47,949 nt of DNA from Lachnospiraceae bacterium (GTDB lineage Bacteria; Bacillota; Clostridia; Lachnospirales; Lachnospiraceae). The notes beneath the pieces are model-generated. The model did not search any database. It was not told where the DNA came from and saw only the letters and a program-made list of their open reading frames with translations. Below are positions 36,250 to 44,768 of the stretch, in pieces (positions within the stretch are counted from its first letter, which is position 1; each line of letters opens with the position of its first letter). The translations under genes and the position numbers were made by a program. The stretch spans positions 1 to 47,949 of the forward strand of contig JAFZNE010000076.1 of the NCBI GenBank assembly GCA_017553035.1, read 5' to 3'.

Positions 36250-37845
36250 TCAGGTATACGAAATCGCCTTTCTGTAGCACAGCGCCCCAAGCCCCCCATA
36301 TAACAATATCAGGATGCCCAGGATCAGGTTCACATCTATCATTGTGCCTAAGAATATCATCAATGCGGCGACCGCCATGGTACCGAACATATTTGGAAGA
36401 AGGTAAACAGTTACATTCATGCCCTGTTTAACAACTTCAATTTCATTTTCCCAATCCAGCCGCATGTATTTAAACCCGCATACACCGCCCCAGGCGGTTG
36501 AAAATGCGCACATACACACGATCAGCACAAGCATGAGGATCGAGGTAAGCACCGGTACTTTTGCGGAAATGCACAGACATATCGTCGCAAATATACCGAA
36601 CGGTACCGTCAGATACATATTGAACAGCATCTTGCCCTTACAGAGCGTTTTCTTTGTGATAGGCAGACTCTGGACGATCCAGTAATTTTTTCCTTCGAGA
36701 GAGGGTGAAATGGCTGTTGTGGCCACCATACCCGGGAAGAAATAAATGATCATCGGAAACGCGGGGTACAGTATCTCTTTGGTAACCGGAGCACCTTGCA
36801 GAGCCATTGCGATCAGGCTGTCGATATTTATGAATAAAACAGCGATTCCTATGATCACCGCAAAAATCTCACCCATGGCAACATTGGTCATGTATACAGA
36901 AGAACCGGTCATCCGTTTGAATTCCTTGAAAGCGATGGCGTTCAGCACGCTGCGGCTCTTCTGGGAGCTCATTTTGAATTTCTTCGATGCTGCATGCGAT
37001 TTCAGCTTCGAATTGATGCTGCGGTAAGAACGTCCCACAGGGACGAAAACAGCAACAAACAGAAGCACGGAAACACCGATCAGCAGCAGTATGTCGGAAA
37101 TGGCAAAACAAGTCACCGCACCGTTAAACCACTCTGCGGGAAGGTATATCTTTTCAATCTTCCGGATCGTTTCAGCCGCCGACATCAGGGTGTCATTCAG
37201 CTTTTCACTATCTCTGGCCAGAGCTTCGATGACGAATCTCAGTGCGAAGATCGCAAGTACAAAGATGATGGTAAGCACTGTCTGGATAATATTCTTTTTT
37301 CTGAATCCCGCGCTGATCCTGGCGATGATAAAGCCCAGAAAAGATGCGATAAGCATGGGAATGATCGGCAGGAACAGCGACATAATAATCCATACCGGAT
37401 AAACCCATATCGCAGGCTGTGTTTTGATCGCATATCCTATCAGTATGGCAACCGAAATACTCATGTTCCAGGGCAGGCTTTTCACATACATATAAATGAA
37501 TTTGCAGCCCGCGACCGTCGCCGGTTTGAAGGGAAGCGACATGAGCATGTCATATTCTTTGAAATTGAACAGATATCCGTTTGTCTTGAAAAATGTGAAA
37601 AACAACGCCAATGCTGTAATAGTAAGGGAGCAGATAGCCGGCATCAGATCGATGATCCCCAATTCTCCGTATCCGATACAGACACCCACGCAGTATGCCA
37701 TCAGCAGCAGATAAAGAAAGGTAAAACCAATCGTATTTCCGATAATACGGCCTTTCTTCTTTTTGTCTTTGCTGTATTTGTAAATATTGTGCTGGCTTGT
37801 GGATCTTAGCAGGGTCTTCAGGAGCACAAGACTTTTATTTTTCAT
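36250..37845 (-). CDS. ABC-type permease, multi-spanning
   Basis: A 531-aa membrane protein with about 12 hydrophobic segments and a soluble part around 295-345. I start at the ATG at 37843-37845 after ATGGAGGTTCAGA; it overlaps the end of the ATPase gene by 11 nt, so the two make one transporter. It resembles the large permeases of ATPase/permease pairs such as those for lantibiotic or drug efflux in Firmicutes; a sharper class cannot be given. The substrate is unknown. Confidence 0.8.
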   Translation of the reverse strand: MKNKSLVLLKTLLRSTSQHNIYKYSKDKKKKGRIIGNTIGFTFLYLLLMAYCVGVCIGYGELGIIDLMPAICSLTITALALFFTFFKTNGYLFNFKEYDMLMSLPFKPATVAGCKFIYMYVKSLPWNMSISVAILIGYAIKTQPAIWVYPVWIIMSLFLPIIPMLIASFLGFIIARISAGFRKKNIIQTVLTIIFVLAIFALRFVIEALARDSEKLNDTLMSAAETIRKIEKIYLPAEWFNGAVTCFAISDILLLIGVSVLLFVAVFVPVGRSYRSINSKLKSHAASKKFKMSSQKSRSVLNAIAFKEFKRMTGSSVYMTNVAMGEIFAVIIGIAVLFINIDSLIAMALQGAPVTKEILYPAFPMIIYFFPGMVATTAISPSLEGKNYWIVQSLPITKKTLCKGKMLFNMYLTVPFGIFATICLCISAKVPVLTSILMLVLIVCMCAFSTAWGGVCGFKYMRLDWENEIEVVKQGMNVTVYLLPNMFGTMAVAALMIFLGTMIDVNLILGILILLYGGLGALCYRKAISYT

Positions 37846-38548
37846 TCTGAACCTCCATAAATACCTCTTCGAGCGATTTCTTGCCGACCAGCTCTTCCAT
37901 GGTACCGTTGTCGATGATCTTGCCCTGCCGGATGATAGCGACCTTGTTGCAGAGCTTTTCTGCGACATCCAGAACATGCGTCGAGAAGAAGATCGCCGTT
38001 CCCTTAGCGCACATTTCATGCATGATCTGTTTCAATGTAAATGCAGCTTTCGGGTCCAGACCCACAAAGGGTTCATCCATGACTATCAGTTTCGGATCGT
38101 GGATCAGGGCCGAAATAATGGCCAGTTTTTGTTTCATACCGTGGGAATAAGAGCCGATAAGGTCTCCTAAAGAATCGGTTATCTCAAACAGATCCGCATA
38201 CTTTCTGATGGCTTCTTCCCTTTGCGCTTCGCCGATCTCAAATACATCCGCGATGAAATTCAGGTATTGTATACCTGTCAGGTTCTCGTACAGATCGGGG
38301 TTGTCGGGGATATAAGCCGTGACCTTCTTACATTCCAAAGGTTCTTTCTTAACGGAATGACCGTCGATCAGGATCTCGCCCTCCGTAAAATCGAGCACAC
38401 CCACGATAGCCCTGATGGTCGTTGATTTACCTGCTCCGTTGTGACCGATGAATCCGTAGATATCACCGCTTTCAATGGTCAGATTAATGTTGTCCGCAGC
38501 CTTTTTTCCTTCTCCGTAAACTTTTGAGAAGCCTTTGATCTCAAGCAT
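37835..38548 (-). CDS. ABC transporter ATP-binding protein
   Basis: A 237-aa ATPase of the CcmA/BcrA type: Walker A GHNGAGKST, a Q-loop area, signature SYSHGMKQKL and Walker B KLIVMDEPFVGLD. It is translated with the permease gene through an 11-nt overlap. The promoter at 38617-38645 is a perfect consensus with palindromes beside it, so tight control is likely. No regulator gene is next to it. Confidence 0.93.
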   Translation of the reverse strand: MLEIKGFSKVYGEGKKAADNINLTIESGDIYGFIGHNGAGKSTTIRAIVGVLDFTEGEILIDGHSVKKEPLECKKVTAYIPDNPDLYENLTGIQYLNFIADVFEIGEAQREEAIRKYADLFEITDSLGDLIGSYSHGMKQKLAIISALIHDPKLIVMDEPFVGLDPKAAFTLKQIMHEMCAKGTAIFFSTHVLDVAEKLCNKVAIIRQGKIIDNGTMEELVGKKSLEEVFMEVQNEK

Positions 38549-38616
38549 TTTTAACTTCCTCCGTTATTTATGATGGTTTTATAGCTGAAGATAATTTAGA
38601 TTTTTATCTAATTAGA

Positions 38617-38645
38617 ATTATATCTAAATACCTTTGATCTGTCAA
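38617..38645 (-). promoter_or_regulatory. Consensus promoter of the ATPase/permease operon with overlapping palindromes
   Basis: On the minus strand TTGACA (38640-38645), a 17-nt spacer and TATAAT (38617-38622). At and just after the -10 lie TCTAATTAGA (38607-38616) and TAGAT-TTTT-ATCTA (38597-38610), symmetric and overlapping, as expected for an operator of a small dimeric repressor. Confidence 0.85.
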
Positions 38646-38664
38646 TTATAAAATTCCGAAAACA

Positions 38665-38699
38665 ATAAAAAGGAACGGGCGGGCTCACAGCCCCCCGTT
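38665..38699 (-). terminator. Terminator overlapping the end of the CmpB-like gene
   Basis: On the minus strand AACGGG-GGGC pairs with GCCC-G-CCCGTT (forward 38674-38699, one bulged base), loop TGTGA, followed by CCTTTTT. The stem begins inside the last codons and the stop TGA is in the loop. Confidence 0.8.
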
Positions 38700-39242
38700 A
38701 ATGATGGATTTTATGATATATCCGTAGATCACATCAACACCTACCACGATCGCCAGTATGGTTGAAAATATGACCAGCGGACGTGCCTTTGCATTTTTGA
38801 CAAATGTCATGAATCTCGGGATGATCAGGGCTCCGAATATCGTTCCGAAGACTCCGAAGATCAACACCGATCTGGCGCAGACAAATCCGTCGATATTTCC
38901 CCAATTCCAGATCTCGACATTGTAATCCCACAATCTGATACCGCCCATAAGATTGTAGAGGACCCATCCGGTCGCGTATTCAATGATACCCGAACCGACC
39001 ACGGACATGATGAATAACAGTACCGGATGTATTTTTCTCTTGTAAACGATCAGGGTCAGGCCAAGCGCGCCGAAGGCGTATATCGGAAGCCACGGTCCGA
39101 AGCCGTGTCCTCTTTTGATGAAATAGCCGAGATCGATCCGGTAGAAGATCATTTCATAGACCCAGCCTATGAAGGCTCCCATTACGGTCAGAAGGAATAT
39201 TCCGATGATCGTTCTCTGTTTTTCTGTCAGTTCTTTTTTCAT
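38685..39242 (-). CDS. CmpB-like putative ABC-transporter type membrane protein
   Basis: A 185-aa protein with five hydrophobic segments. GWVYEMIFYRIDLGYFIKRG (about 26-45), HGFGPWLPIYAFGALGL (46-62) and ATGWVLYNLMGGIRLWDYN fit the ABC_trans_CmpB family, named as a putative transporter but of uncertain function. It is a single gene ending in its own terminator; the ATPase/permease operon starts 137 nt beyond its end. Confidence 0.75.
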   Translation of the reverse strand: MKKELTEKQRTIIGIFLLTVMGAFIGWVYEMIFYRIDLGYFIKRGHGFGPWLPIYAFGALGLTLIVYKRKIHPVLLFIMSVVGSGIIEYATGWVLYNLMGGIRLWDYNVEIWNWGNIDGFVCARSVLIFGVFGTIFGALIIPRFMTFVKNAKARPLVIFSTILAIVVGVDVIYGYIIKSIINGGL

Positions 39243-39316
39243 GAGCGTTTTGCCCTTTCATTTGATAAATAAATTAAATCATTAAGAGTATGGAAAGTCA
39301 ATTTAATTTTGTCACG

Positions 39317-39348
39317 ACCTTGTGAAAACAAGGTTTTTTGTATAGAAT
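39317..39348 (+). promoter_or_regulatory. Hairpin-embedded promoter before the TIM-barrel gene
   Basis: TTGTGA (39320-39325), a 17-nt spacer and TAGAAT (39343-39348). The -35 spans the tip of ACCTTGT-GAAA-ACAAGGT (39317-39334), followed by TTTTT. The neighbour on the other side is divergent, so there is nothing to terminate. Confidence 0.65.
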
Positions 39349-39411
39349 AAAAGTGTTGATCCATAGGAAAAGCAGCAGCAATATGGGTTTAGGAAAAGGA
39401 GGTTAAGATTA

Positions 39412-40221
39412 ATGAGATTGGGGATTTCATCGGGGCTTAAACACGCGTCCGCGCGTGAATGGGCCGAAAAACAGGTTGCGCTCGGGTGCAGGGCGGTCGT
39501 ATTTCCCGTGCAGAGCAATGAACCTGAGGAAAAACAAGCGGAATATGTTGAAGAAGCCCGGAAACATGACCTGCTGATCGCGGAGGTCGGGATCTGGAGA
39601 AACGCTCTGGCCTCGGATCCGGACGAGCGGAAGGTCAACATGGATTACTGTGTGGAGCAGCTGCGTCTCGCGGACAGGATCGGCGCGAGATGCGCGGTCA
39701 ATGTTGCGGGTGCTTTCGGGAAGAGATGGGACGGCGGATATCGTGAAAATTTCACGAAGGAGGCCCGGAGACAAACGGTCGAAATGGTCCGTGAGATCAT
39801 TGACAGGGCAGAGGTCAGGAATAGCTATTTTACCCTTGAGCCGATGCCGTGGATGATCCCGACGGGGCCGCAGGATTATCTGGAGCTGATCGGGGAAGTG
39901 GATCGCGAACGTTTTGCGGTGCATCTGGATATCATCAATATGACGAATTCCGCCGAACGATATTTTCACGCCGAAGAATTTGTCGACGAGTGCGTGTCGC
40001 TGCTTGGAAAGCGGATCAGGAGCTGCCATATCAAGGATGTGCACCTGAAGGAGGAATATACGCTCCGGCTTGAAGAATGCGCGCCGGGGAAAGGCGAATT
40101 TCCGCTGGAATATTACATGTCGAAAATGGATGAGATCGACGGTGATATGCCGATCATTCTGGAGCATCTGAATACCGATGAGGAGTATGTCAGGTATTTT
40201 GAGTATCTGAAGACGATGTAA
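39412..40221 (+). CDS. Sugar phosphate isomerase/epimerase-like TIM barrel
   Basis: A 269-aa xylose-isomerase-like barrel. Metal ligands by position: Glu in FTLEPMPWM (about 143), Asp in VHLDIINMTN (about 175), His in SCHIKDVHL (about 205), and Glu in ILEHLNTDE near the end. AAAAGGAGGTTAAGATTA precedes the start. It is probably one unit with the FMN dehydrogenase gene 114 nt downstream, suggesting a sugar-acid or polyol pathway; that is inference. A second barrel protein of the same superfamily is at 13506-14330. Confidence 0.8.
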   Translation: MRLGISSGLKHASAREWAEKQVALGCRAVVFPVQSNEPEEKQAEYVEEARKHDLLIAEVGIWRNALASDPDERKVNMDYCVEQLRLADRIGARCAVNVAGAFGKRWDGGYRENFTKEARRQTVEMVREIIDRAEVRNSYFTLEPMPWMIPTGPQDYLELIGEVDRERFAVHLDIINMTNSAERYFHAEEFVDECVSLLGKRIRSCHIKDVHLKEEYTLRLEECAPGKGEFPLEYYMSKMDEIDGDMPIILEHLNTDEEYVRYFEYLKTM

Positions 40222-40335
40222 TAAAATGAGATTTCTTTATCACATATGAAGAACGGGTTTTACGAATGCGAAACGGGAAAAATGTTCGGAAAACGGCTAT
40301 TTTTAGGGATTTTAAGGAATGAAGGAGGTAAGATC

Positions 40336-41238
40336 ATGGGGTACGAAAGGATTTCTGATGCAAATGAGATAACCGCAAGATATATGGATTCGATATTGAT
40401 CGAAGAGAGACTGATCGATTCGGTCGTGGCGTCGACCAAAACGGAGTTTTTCGGAACGGAATTCGATTCTCCGGTCATGACGCCTGCATTTTCACACCTT
40501 GGAAAATACGGTGACAGGCAGCTGACCGGACTTGAAGAGTATTCGATCGCCGCGAAGGAACTGAACATTTTGAATTTTGTCGGTATGACCGAAAACGACT
40601 GGTTCCGGAAGGTCATCGATACCGGAGCAAAAACAGTCAGGATAGTGAAGCCTTATGCGGATCACGGGAAAGTGATCGACCAGATGAAATATGCCGAGGC
40701 AGCAGGGGCGTTCGGCATCGGAATGGATATAGACCATATCTTCGGTGAGAACGGACTTGATGTGGTGATCGGCGAGGAGATGGCGGAACAGACTTCGGAA
40801 ATGCTGCGGGAATATGTGGAACTGACTTCTCTGCCGTTTGTCGTAAAAGGTGTTTTGAGTGTGGCAGACGCGGTAAAATGCGCGGATATCGGCGCGAAAG
40901 CGATCATTGTGAGCCATCACCACGGAAGACTTCCTTACGCGGTTCCTCCGATGATGGTGCTTCCGAAGATCAAAGAAGCACTCAAGGGCAGGGATGTCAA
41001 GATCATAGTAGACTGCGGCATAGCAAGCGGTGCCGATGTATACAAGGCACTGGCCCTTGGTGCCGATGCGGCAGCAGTCGGAAGATCGATGCTGCCTTCG
41101 CTTGAGGCAGACGCCGCTGAAGGAGTCAGGGGATTTATCGGCCACGTGACGAATGAACTCAGGTTTATCATGAGCTGCACGGGGTTTGCGACAGTACGGG
41201 AGATCGATGACAGCTGTATTTATGTGAAAGCCGGATGA
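40336..41238 (+). CDS. FMN-dependent alpha-hydroxy-acid dehydrogenase family
   Basis: A 300-aa TIM-barrel flavoenzyme. The FMN/substrate Lys is K171 (FVVKGVLSVADA). The C-terminal DCGIASGADVYKALALGADAAAVGRSM (227-252) is the phosphate-binding end. The active-site SNHGGR of lactate oxidase relatives reads SHHHGR (193-198): the catalytic His195 is kept but N and G are replaced by His. I start at the ATG at 40336 after GAAGGAGGTAAGATC. The usual length is 350 or more, so it is a short variant. Confidence 0.75.
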   Translation: MGYERISDANEITARYMDSILIEERLIDSVVASTKTEFFGTEFDSPVMTPAFSHLGKYGDRQLTGLEEYSIAAKELNILNFVGMTENDWFRKVIDTGAKTVRIVKPYADHGKVIDQMKYAEAAGAFGIGMDIDHIFGENGLDVVIGEEMAEQTSEMLREYVELTSLPFVVKGVLSVADAVKCADIGAKAIIVSHHHGRLPYAVPPMMVLPKIKEALKGRDVKIIVDCGIASGADVYKALALGADAAAVGRSMLPSLEADAAEGVRGFIGHVTNELRFIMSCTGFATVREIDDSCIYVKAG

Positions 41239-41269
41239 TCTGTCACGACGATAAGACAAGAGCAGGATA

Positions 41270-41311
41270 TGAATATTTACAATGTTTATCTGAATATTTG
41301 CAATGTTTTTA
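41270..41311. repeat. 21-bp direct tandem repeat
   Basis: Units TGAATATTTACAATGTTTATC (41270-41290, given by position with four changes in copy 2) and 41291-41311 are adjacent. They lie 31 nt after the FMN dehydrogenase gene, ahead of the secreted DUF6273 gene. Confidence 0.8.
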
Positions 41312-41363
41312 TTATCCGGGAACTGATATTATGACATTACCAATAATTATAGGAGGATCAGGT

Positions 41364-42470
41364 ATGAAATGTTTTAAAAAAGCTCTTGCAATGATCGCGG
41401 TGCTTGCACTTTTCCTGTCACTCTTTCAGGGTCTGTTCGTAAATGAAAGCGTTCAGGCGGCAGCCAAGCCCGGAAAGCCTGCAATAACCGTAAAGGCCGG
41501 AGATGACGGAAAATCGGCGGTCATAACCATAGGAAAGACCAAGGACGCTCAAGGTTACAAGATCATGGTCAAGAAACCCGGAGCAAAGAAGTTTACGAAG
41601 CTTACGACCGTGAAGAAGGACGGTACCGCAGAGAGAAGCTATACCGCAAAAAAGCTTGCCGAAGGCGAGTATCAGTTCAAGGTAAGAGCGTATACAAAAT
41701 CGGGAGATAAAACTGTCTGGGGAAAGTACAGTAAAGTGGCAACAGTAACTCTCGGTGAAAAGAAAAATACAGATGATCTCGCGGATCTCTCGAATCTCGC
41801 GGATGCAAAAACAGGTGATATCATTACCTTTGGCGTATATGAACAGGACAATAAAACAAAGAACGGAAAAGAGCCGATCCAGTGGATCGTATTGTCAAAT
41901 GACGGGAAAGAGATATTTGCGGTCAGCAAATATGTCCTTGACTGTCAGCCTTATAACACAGAAGATAAGGGAGTTACATGGGAGACCTGTACTCTGCGCA
42001 AATGGCTGAATAATGATTTTTATGATGCCGCATTCAGCAGTGCGGAAAAGAACAGCATTAAGACCTCAACCTTAAAGAATAACAACAACGATCTCTATGA
42101 TACACCGGGCGGTAAGGATACAAAGGATAAGGTGTTCCTGCTGTCATTGGACGAAGTGGTAAACAGCGATTATGGATTTGAAGATGTAAAATATAATAAG
42201 GCACGTATATGTGCCGCAACAGAATATGCAAAAGCCCAGGGATGTTCATCCGTTGAAAAGATGCTTTCGGAAGAAGCCTGGAAAAAAGACTGTGCTACGG
42301 CTGATGGCGAACCTTCATGTATCTGGTGGTTGAGATCTCCGGGTGGCGAGGACCGCTGTGCATCGTTCGGTGATCTCAGCGGCCAAATTAATAAGGCCTA
42401 CGATGGCGTTGTTTTTGCCAAACGTATAGGCGTTCGTCCTGCGATCCGGATCAGTCTGAAAGGACAATAA
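41364..42470 (+). CDS. Secreted DUF6273-domain protein with fibronectin-like N-terminal domain
   Basis: A 368-aa exported protein. The signal peptide KCFKKALAMIAVLALFLSLF is cut probably after VQAA (about residue 33). Residues 37-130 look like a fibronectin type III-like domain (YKIMVKKPGAKKF...YQFKVRAYTKSGDKTVWGKYSK). A DUF6273 domain covers about 150-367: WIVLSNDGKEIFAVSKYVLDC, TWETCTLRKWLNNDFYDAAF, WWLRSPG, and GVRPAIRI at the end. Common as surface proteins in Lachnospiraceae, function unknown. AGGAGGATCAGGT precedes the start. Confidence 0.8.
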   Translation: MKCFKKALAMIAVLALFLSLFQGLFVNESVQAAAKPGKPAITVKAGDDGKSAVITIGKTKDAQGYKIMVKKPGAKKFTKLTTVKKDGTAERSYTAKKLAEGEYQFKVRAYTKSGDKTVWGKYSKVATVTLGEKKNTDDLADLSNLADAKTGDIITFGVYEQDNKTKNGKEPIQWIVLSNDGKEIFAVSKYVLDCQPYNTEDKGVTWETCTLRKWLNNDFYDAAFSSAEKNSIKTSTLKNNNNDLYDTPGGKDTKDKVFLLSLDEVVNSDYGFEDVKYNKARICAATEYAKAQGCSSVEKMLSEEAWKKDCATADGEPSCIWWLRSPGGEDRCASFGDLSGQINKAYDGVVFAKRIGVRPAIRISLKGQ

Positions 42471-42482
42471 GCAAATGAATAC

Positions 42483-42518
42483 AAAAGCCTTGCGCAAGCA
42501 AGGCTTTTTGTGTACAAT
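42483..42518 (+). promoter_or_regulatory. Terminator with embedded promoter before ybaK
   Basis: An 11-bp hairpin AAAAGCCTTGC-GCAA-GCAAGGCTTTT (42483-42508) ends the DUF6273 gene. Its tip holds TTGCGC (42490-42495), which with TACAAT (42513-42518) at 17-nt spacing makes a promoter for ybaK. Confidence 0.75.
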
Positions 42519-42551
42519 CGAAATAAGTTTCTGACAGGATTGGACAACGAT

Positions 42552-43031
42552 ATGAAAAACAATGAAAAAACAAATGTTATGCGGGTTCTGGATTCAAAGA
42601 AGATTTCATATGAAAGTCATACATACGAACCCGACCCGACCCTGACCGGAGAACAGATCGCCGGAATATTGGAAGAAGACCCTGAGAAGGTTTTTAAAAC
42701 CCTTGTAACACAGGGAAAATCCGGCCAGTTTTTTGTATTTGTGGTTCCGGTAAAAGAGGAACTGGATCTGAAAAAAGCAGCCAAGGCAGCAGGTGAAAAA
42801 TCGATAAGCATGATCAAACAGAAAGAGCTCCTGCCGCTTACCGGATATGTGCACGGAGGCTGCTCCCCGATAGGGATGAAGAAACAGTTTAAGACTTTTA
42901 TTCATGAAACGGCGCCTCAATACGACAAGGTCTTTGTAAGTGCCGGTAAAGTCGGATGTCAGATCGAACTGGCACCGGGAGATCTGATAAGTGTTGTGGG
43001 CTGCGAAACGGCCGATGTGGTATTGATATAA
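42552..43031 (+). CDS. ybaK: Cys-tRNA(Pro)/Cys-tRNA(Cys) deacylase YbaK
   Basis: A 159-aa YbaK/EbsC-type editing enzyme that clears mischarged Cys-tRNA. TLTGEQIAGILEEDPEKVFKTLV is near 29-51, the active-site region VKEELDLKKAAKAAG is near 75-90, and LTGYVHGGCSPIGMKKQ with the conserved GG-CSP is near 98-114. I take the ATG at 42552. Normal length. A single gene behind the hairpin promoter. Confidence 0.92.
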   Translation: MKNNEKTNVMRVLDSKKISYESHTYEPDPTLTGEQIAGILEEDPEKVFKTLVTQGKSGQFFVFVVPVKEELDLKKAAKAAGEKSISMIKQKELLPLTGYVHGGCSPIGMKKQFKTFIHETAPQYDKVFVSAGKVGCQIELAPGDLISVVGCETADVVLI

Positions 43032-43091
43032 GAAGGCAAAGTAATTCCGGGCTTTGCCAGGCGTCATCCGATCGTATGAAATAATAAACTT

Positions 43092-43120
43092 TTGACCGCA
43101 GCCGGTTTTTGTGGTATTAT
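43092..43120 (+). promoter_or_regulatory. Promoter of the desulfoferrodoxin gene
   Basis: TTGACC (43092-43097), a 17-nt spacer and TATTAT (43115-43120). The leader of about 90 nt has a loose inverted repeat (TGAAC ... GTTCA, around 43127-43152) of unclear meaning. Confidence 0.75.
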
Positions 43121-43216
43121 CATAGTTGAACGACAGGAACGATCGTTGTTCACTTTGCTATAATATATGTACTTATTGAGAACAGCATTGCTGATATTTT
43201 CGGAAAGGAGTTTGTT

Positions 43217-43591
43217 ATGGAAATGAAATTTTACCGCTGTCCTGTATGCGGACAGATCGTAGCGATCGTGAAAAAGACCGGCGCACCGCTTGTATGCTGC
43301 GGCAAGCCGATGGAGGAGATCATCCCCGGAACAACGGACGCTTCGCAGGAGAAACATGTTCCTGTATATGAAGTTAAGGACGGCAAGGTATTTGTTAAGA
43401 TCGGAAGCGTTCCTCATCCCATGGAGGAAGCGCATTATATCGAATGGATCGCTTTGAAGACAAAATACGGCAACCAGCGCAAGGCTCTGAAGCCCGGAGA
43501 TGCACCTGAAGCTGTTTTCTGCATTTGCGAAGGTGATGAAGTTGAGGCGGTATATGAGTACTGCAACCTTCATTCACTCTGGAAGGCATGA
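43217..43591 (+). CDS. dfx: Desulfoferrodoxin (superoxide reductase)
   Basis: A 124-aa iron protein that reduces superoxide to peroxide in anaerobes. The N-terminal desulforedoxin Fe site is C8-x2-C11 with C27-C28. The superoxide reductase site has H47 (EKHVPVYE), H67 (SVPHPM), H73, C116 and H119 (CNLHSLWK). Both centres look complete. GGAAAGGAG precedes the start. Monocistronic, with its own promoter. A purine-rich repeated stretch follows. Confidence 0.95.
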   Translation: MEMKFYRCPVCGQIVAIVKKTGAPLVCCGKPMEEIIPGTTDASQEKHVPVYEVKDGKVFVKIGSVPHPMEEAHYIEWIALKTKYGNQRKALKPGDAPEAVFCICEGDEVEAVYEYCNLHSLWKA

Positions 43592-43626
43592 CGGACAACG
43601 CCTGAAAGACGGATAAGAGCATTCGG

Positions 43627-43680
43627 AGTAAGAAGAGTAAAAAGAGCAGCAAGAGTATAAGAGTAAAGAGTATAAGAAGA
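43627..43680. repeat. Purine-rich degenerate repeat (AAGAGTA units)
   Basis: Short units such as AGAGTAAA, AGAGTATA and AGAGCAGC recur unevenly from 43627 to 43680, between the dfx stop and a hairpin terminator. The plus strand is almost only A, G and T. Confidence 0.7.
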
Positions 43681-43681
43681 T

Positions 43682-43711
43682 CTGCCGGTGTTTTCGCCGG
43701 CAGTTTTTTCA
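43682..43711 (+). terminator. Terminator between dfx and the dehydrogenase
   Basis: CTGCCGG pairs with CCGGCAG, loop TGTTTTCG, followed by TTTTTTC. It ends dfx and stands 15 nt ahead of the next start codon, so the dehydrogenase must be read by read-through or from a promoter that I cannot identify. Confidence 0.8.
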
Positions 43712-43725
43712 AAGAGGTATAGTAA

Positions 43726-44763
43726 ATGATCAGGATAGCTTTTTTTGATACAAAAGATTATGACAGGGCGTCTTTCGAACGCCTCGCAAATAAAGATAAT
43801 ATCGAATATAAATTCCTCGACACCAAGCTGACGGAGGACACTGCGGAACTTGCGAACGGCTGCGATGTTGTCTGCGTCTTCGTAAATGATACCGTGAACA
43901 AGGCCGTGATCGACAAGCTGTACGGATACGGGATCAAAATGATCGCGCTCCGCTGCGCGGGATATAATAACGTGGATGTGCAGGCCGCGTACGGCAAGAT
44001 CCACGTTGTCCACGTTCCGGCATATTCACCTTATGCTGTCGCAGAACACGCCGCGGCATTGCTCCTTACTTCGATAAGGCGTATACATAAGGCATACAAC
44101 AGGACGAGGGATTTCAACTTCTCCCTGAACGGGCTTACCGGCTTCGATCTGCACGGAAAGACTGTCGGAGTAGTGGGCACCGGCAAGATCGGAAGGATCT
44201 TTATCGATATCTGCCGCGGGTTCGGGATGAATGTTATCGCTTACGACAGATATCCGGCAAAGGACAGCGGCATTGACTATGTTACGCTTGACGAGCTGTT
44301 CGAAAGAAGCGACATCATCTCGCTTCATTGCCCGTTGACGGATGAGACGAGACATATGATAGATGGCAGCGCGATCGAAAAGATGAAGAAAGGTGTTGTG
44401 ATCCTCAATACTTCACGAGGCGCATTGATCGATGCTGAGGCCCTGCTTGCGGGGATCAAGGCAAGGAAGGTCGGAGCCGCCTGCCTTGACGTATACGAGG
44501 AGGAAGCGGACATCTTTTTCGAGGACAGGTCGGGACATATTTTGAACGATGAGCTGCTCTCACGTCTCATTTCCATGCCAAACGTGATCGTTACCTCACA
44601 TCAGGCATTCCTGACCGAAGAAGCGTTGAACAATATCGCAGAGACCACGCTTTCCAATATCGGTTCTTATTTTGAAAATGACGGACTGTGCGACAATGAG
44701 CTGTGTTACCGCTGCGGAAATATCGAGCAATGCAAGAAGGAACGAAAAGAGAAGTGCTTCTGA
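43726..44763 (+). CDS. D-isomer-specific 2-hydroxyacid dehydrogenase (D-lactate dehydrogenase type)
   Basis: A 345-aa NAD enzyme. The nucleotide fold is VGVVGTGKIGRIF (near 145-157); the catalytic triad is Arg in NTSRGALID, Glu in DVYEEEAD and His in TSHQAF. This subclass reduces pyruvate to D-lactate or similar. The C-terminus carries five Cys (322, 327, 330, 336, 344) in CxxxxCxxCx5Cx7C, beyond the normal end of the fold. GAGGTATAGTAA precedes the start. Confidence 0.9.
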   Translation: MIRIAFFDTKDYDRASFERLANKDNIEYKFLDTKLTEDTAELANGCDVVCVFVNDTVNKAVIDKLYGYGIKMIALRCAGYNNVDVQAAYGKIHVVHVPAYSPYAVAEHAAALLLTSIRRIHKAYNRTRDFNFSLNGLTGFDLHGKTVGVVGTGKIGRIFIDICRGFGMNVIAYDRYPAKDSGIDYVTLDELFERSDIISLHCPLTDETRHMIDGSAIEKMKKGVVILNTSRGALIDAEALLAGIKARKVGAACLDVYEEEADIFFEDRSGHILNDELLSRLISMPNVIVTSHQAFLTEEALNNIAETTLSNIGSYFENDGLCDNELCYRCGNIEQCKKERKEKCF

Positions 44764-44768
44764 CATAT

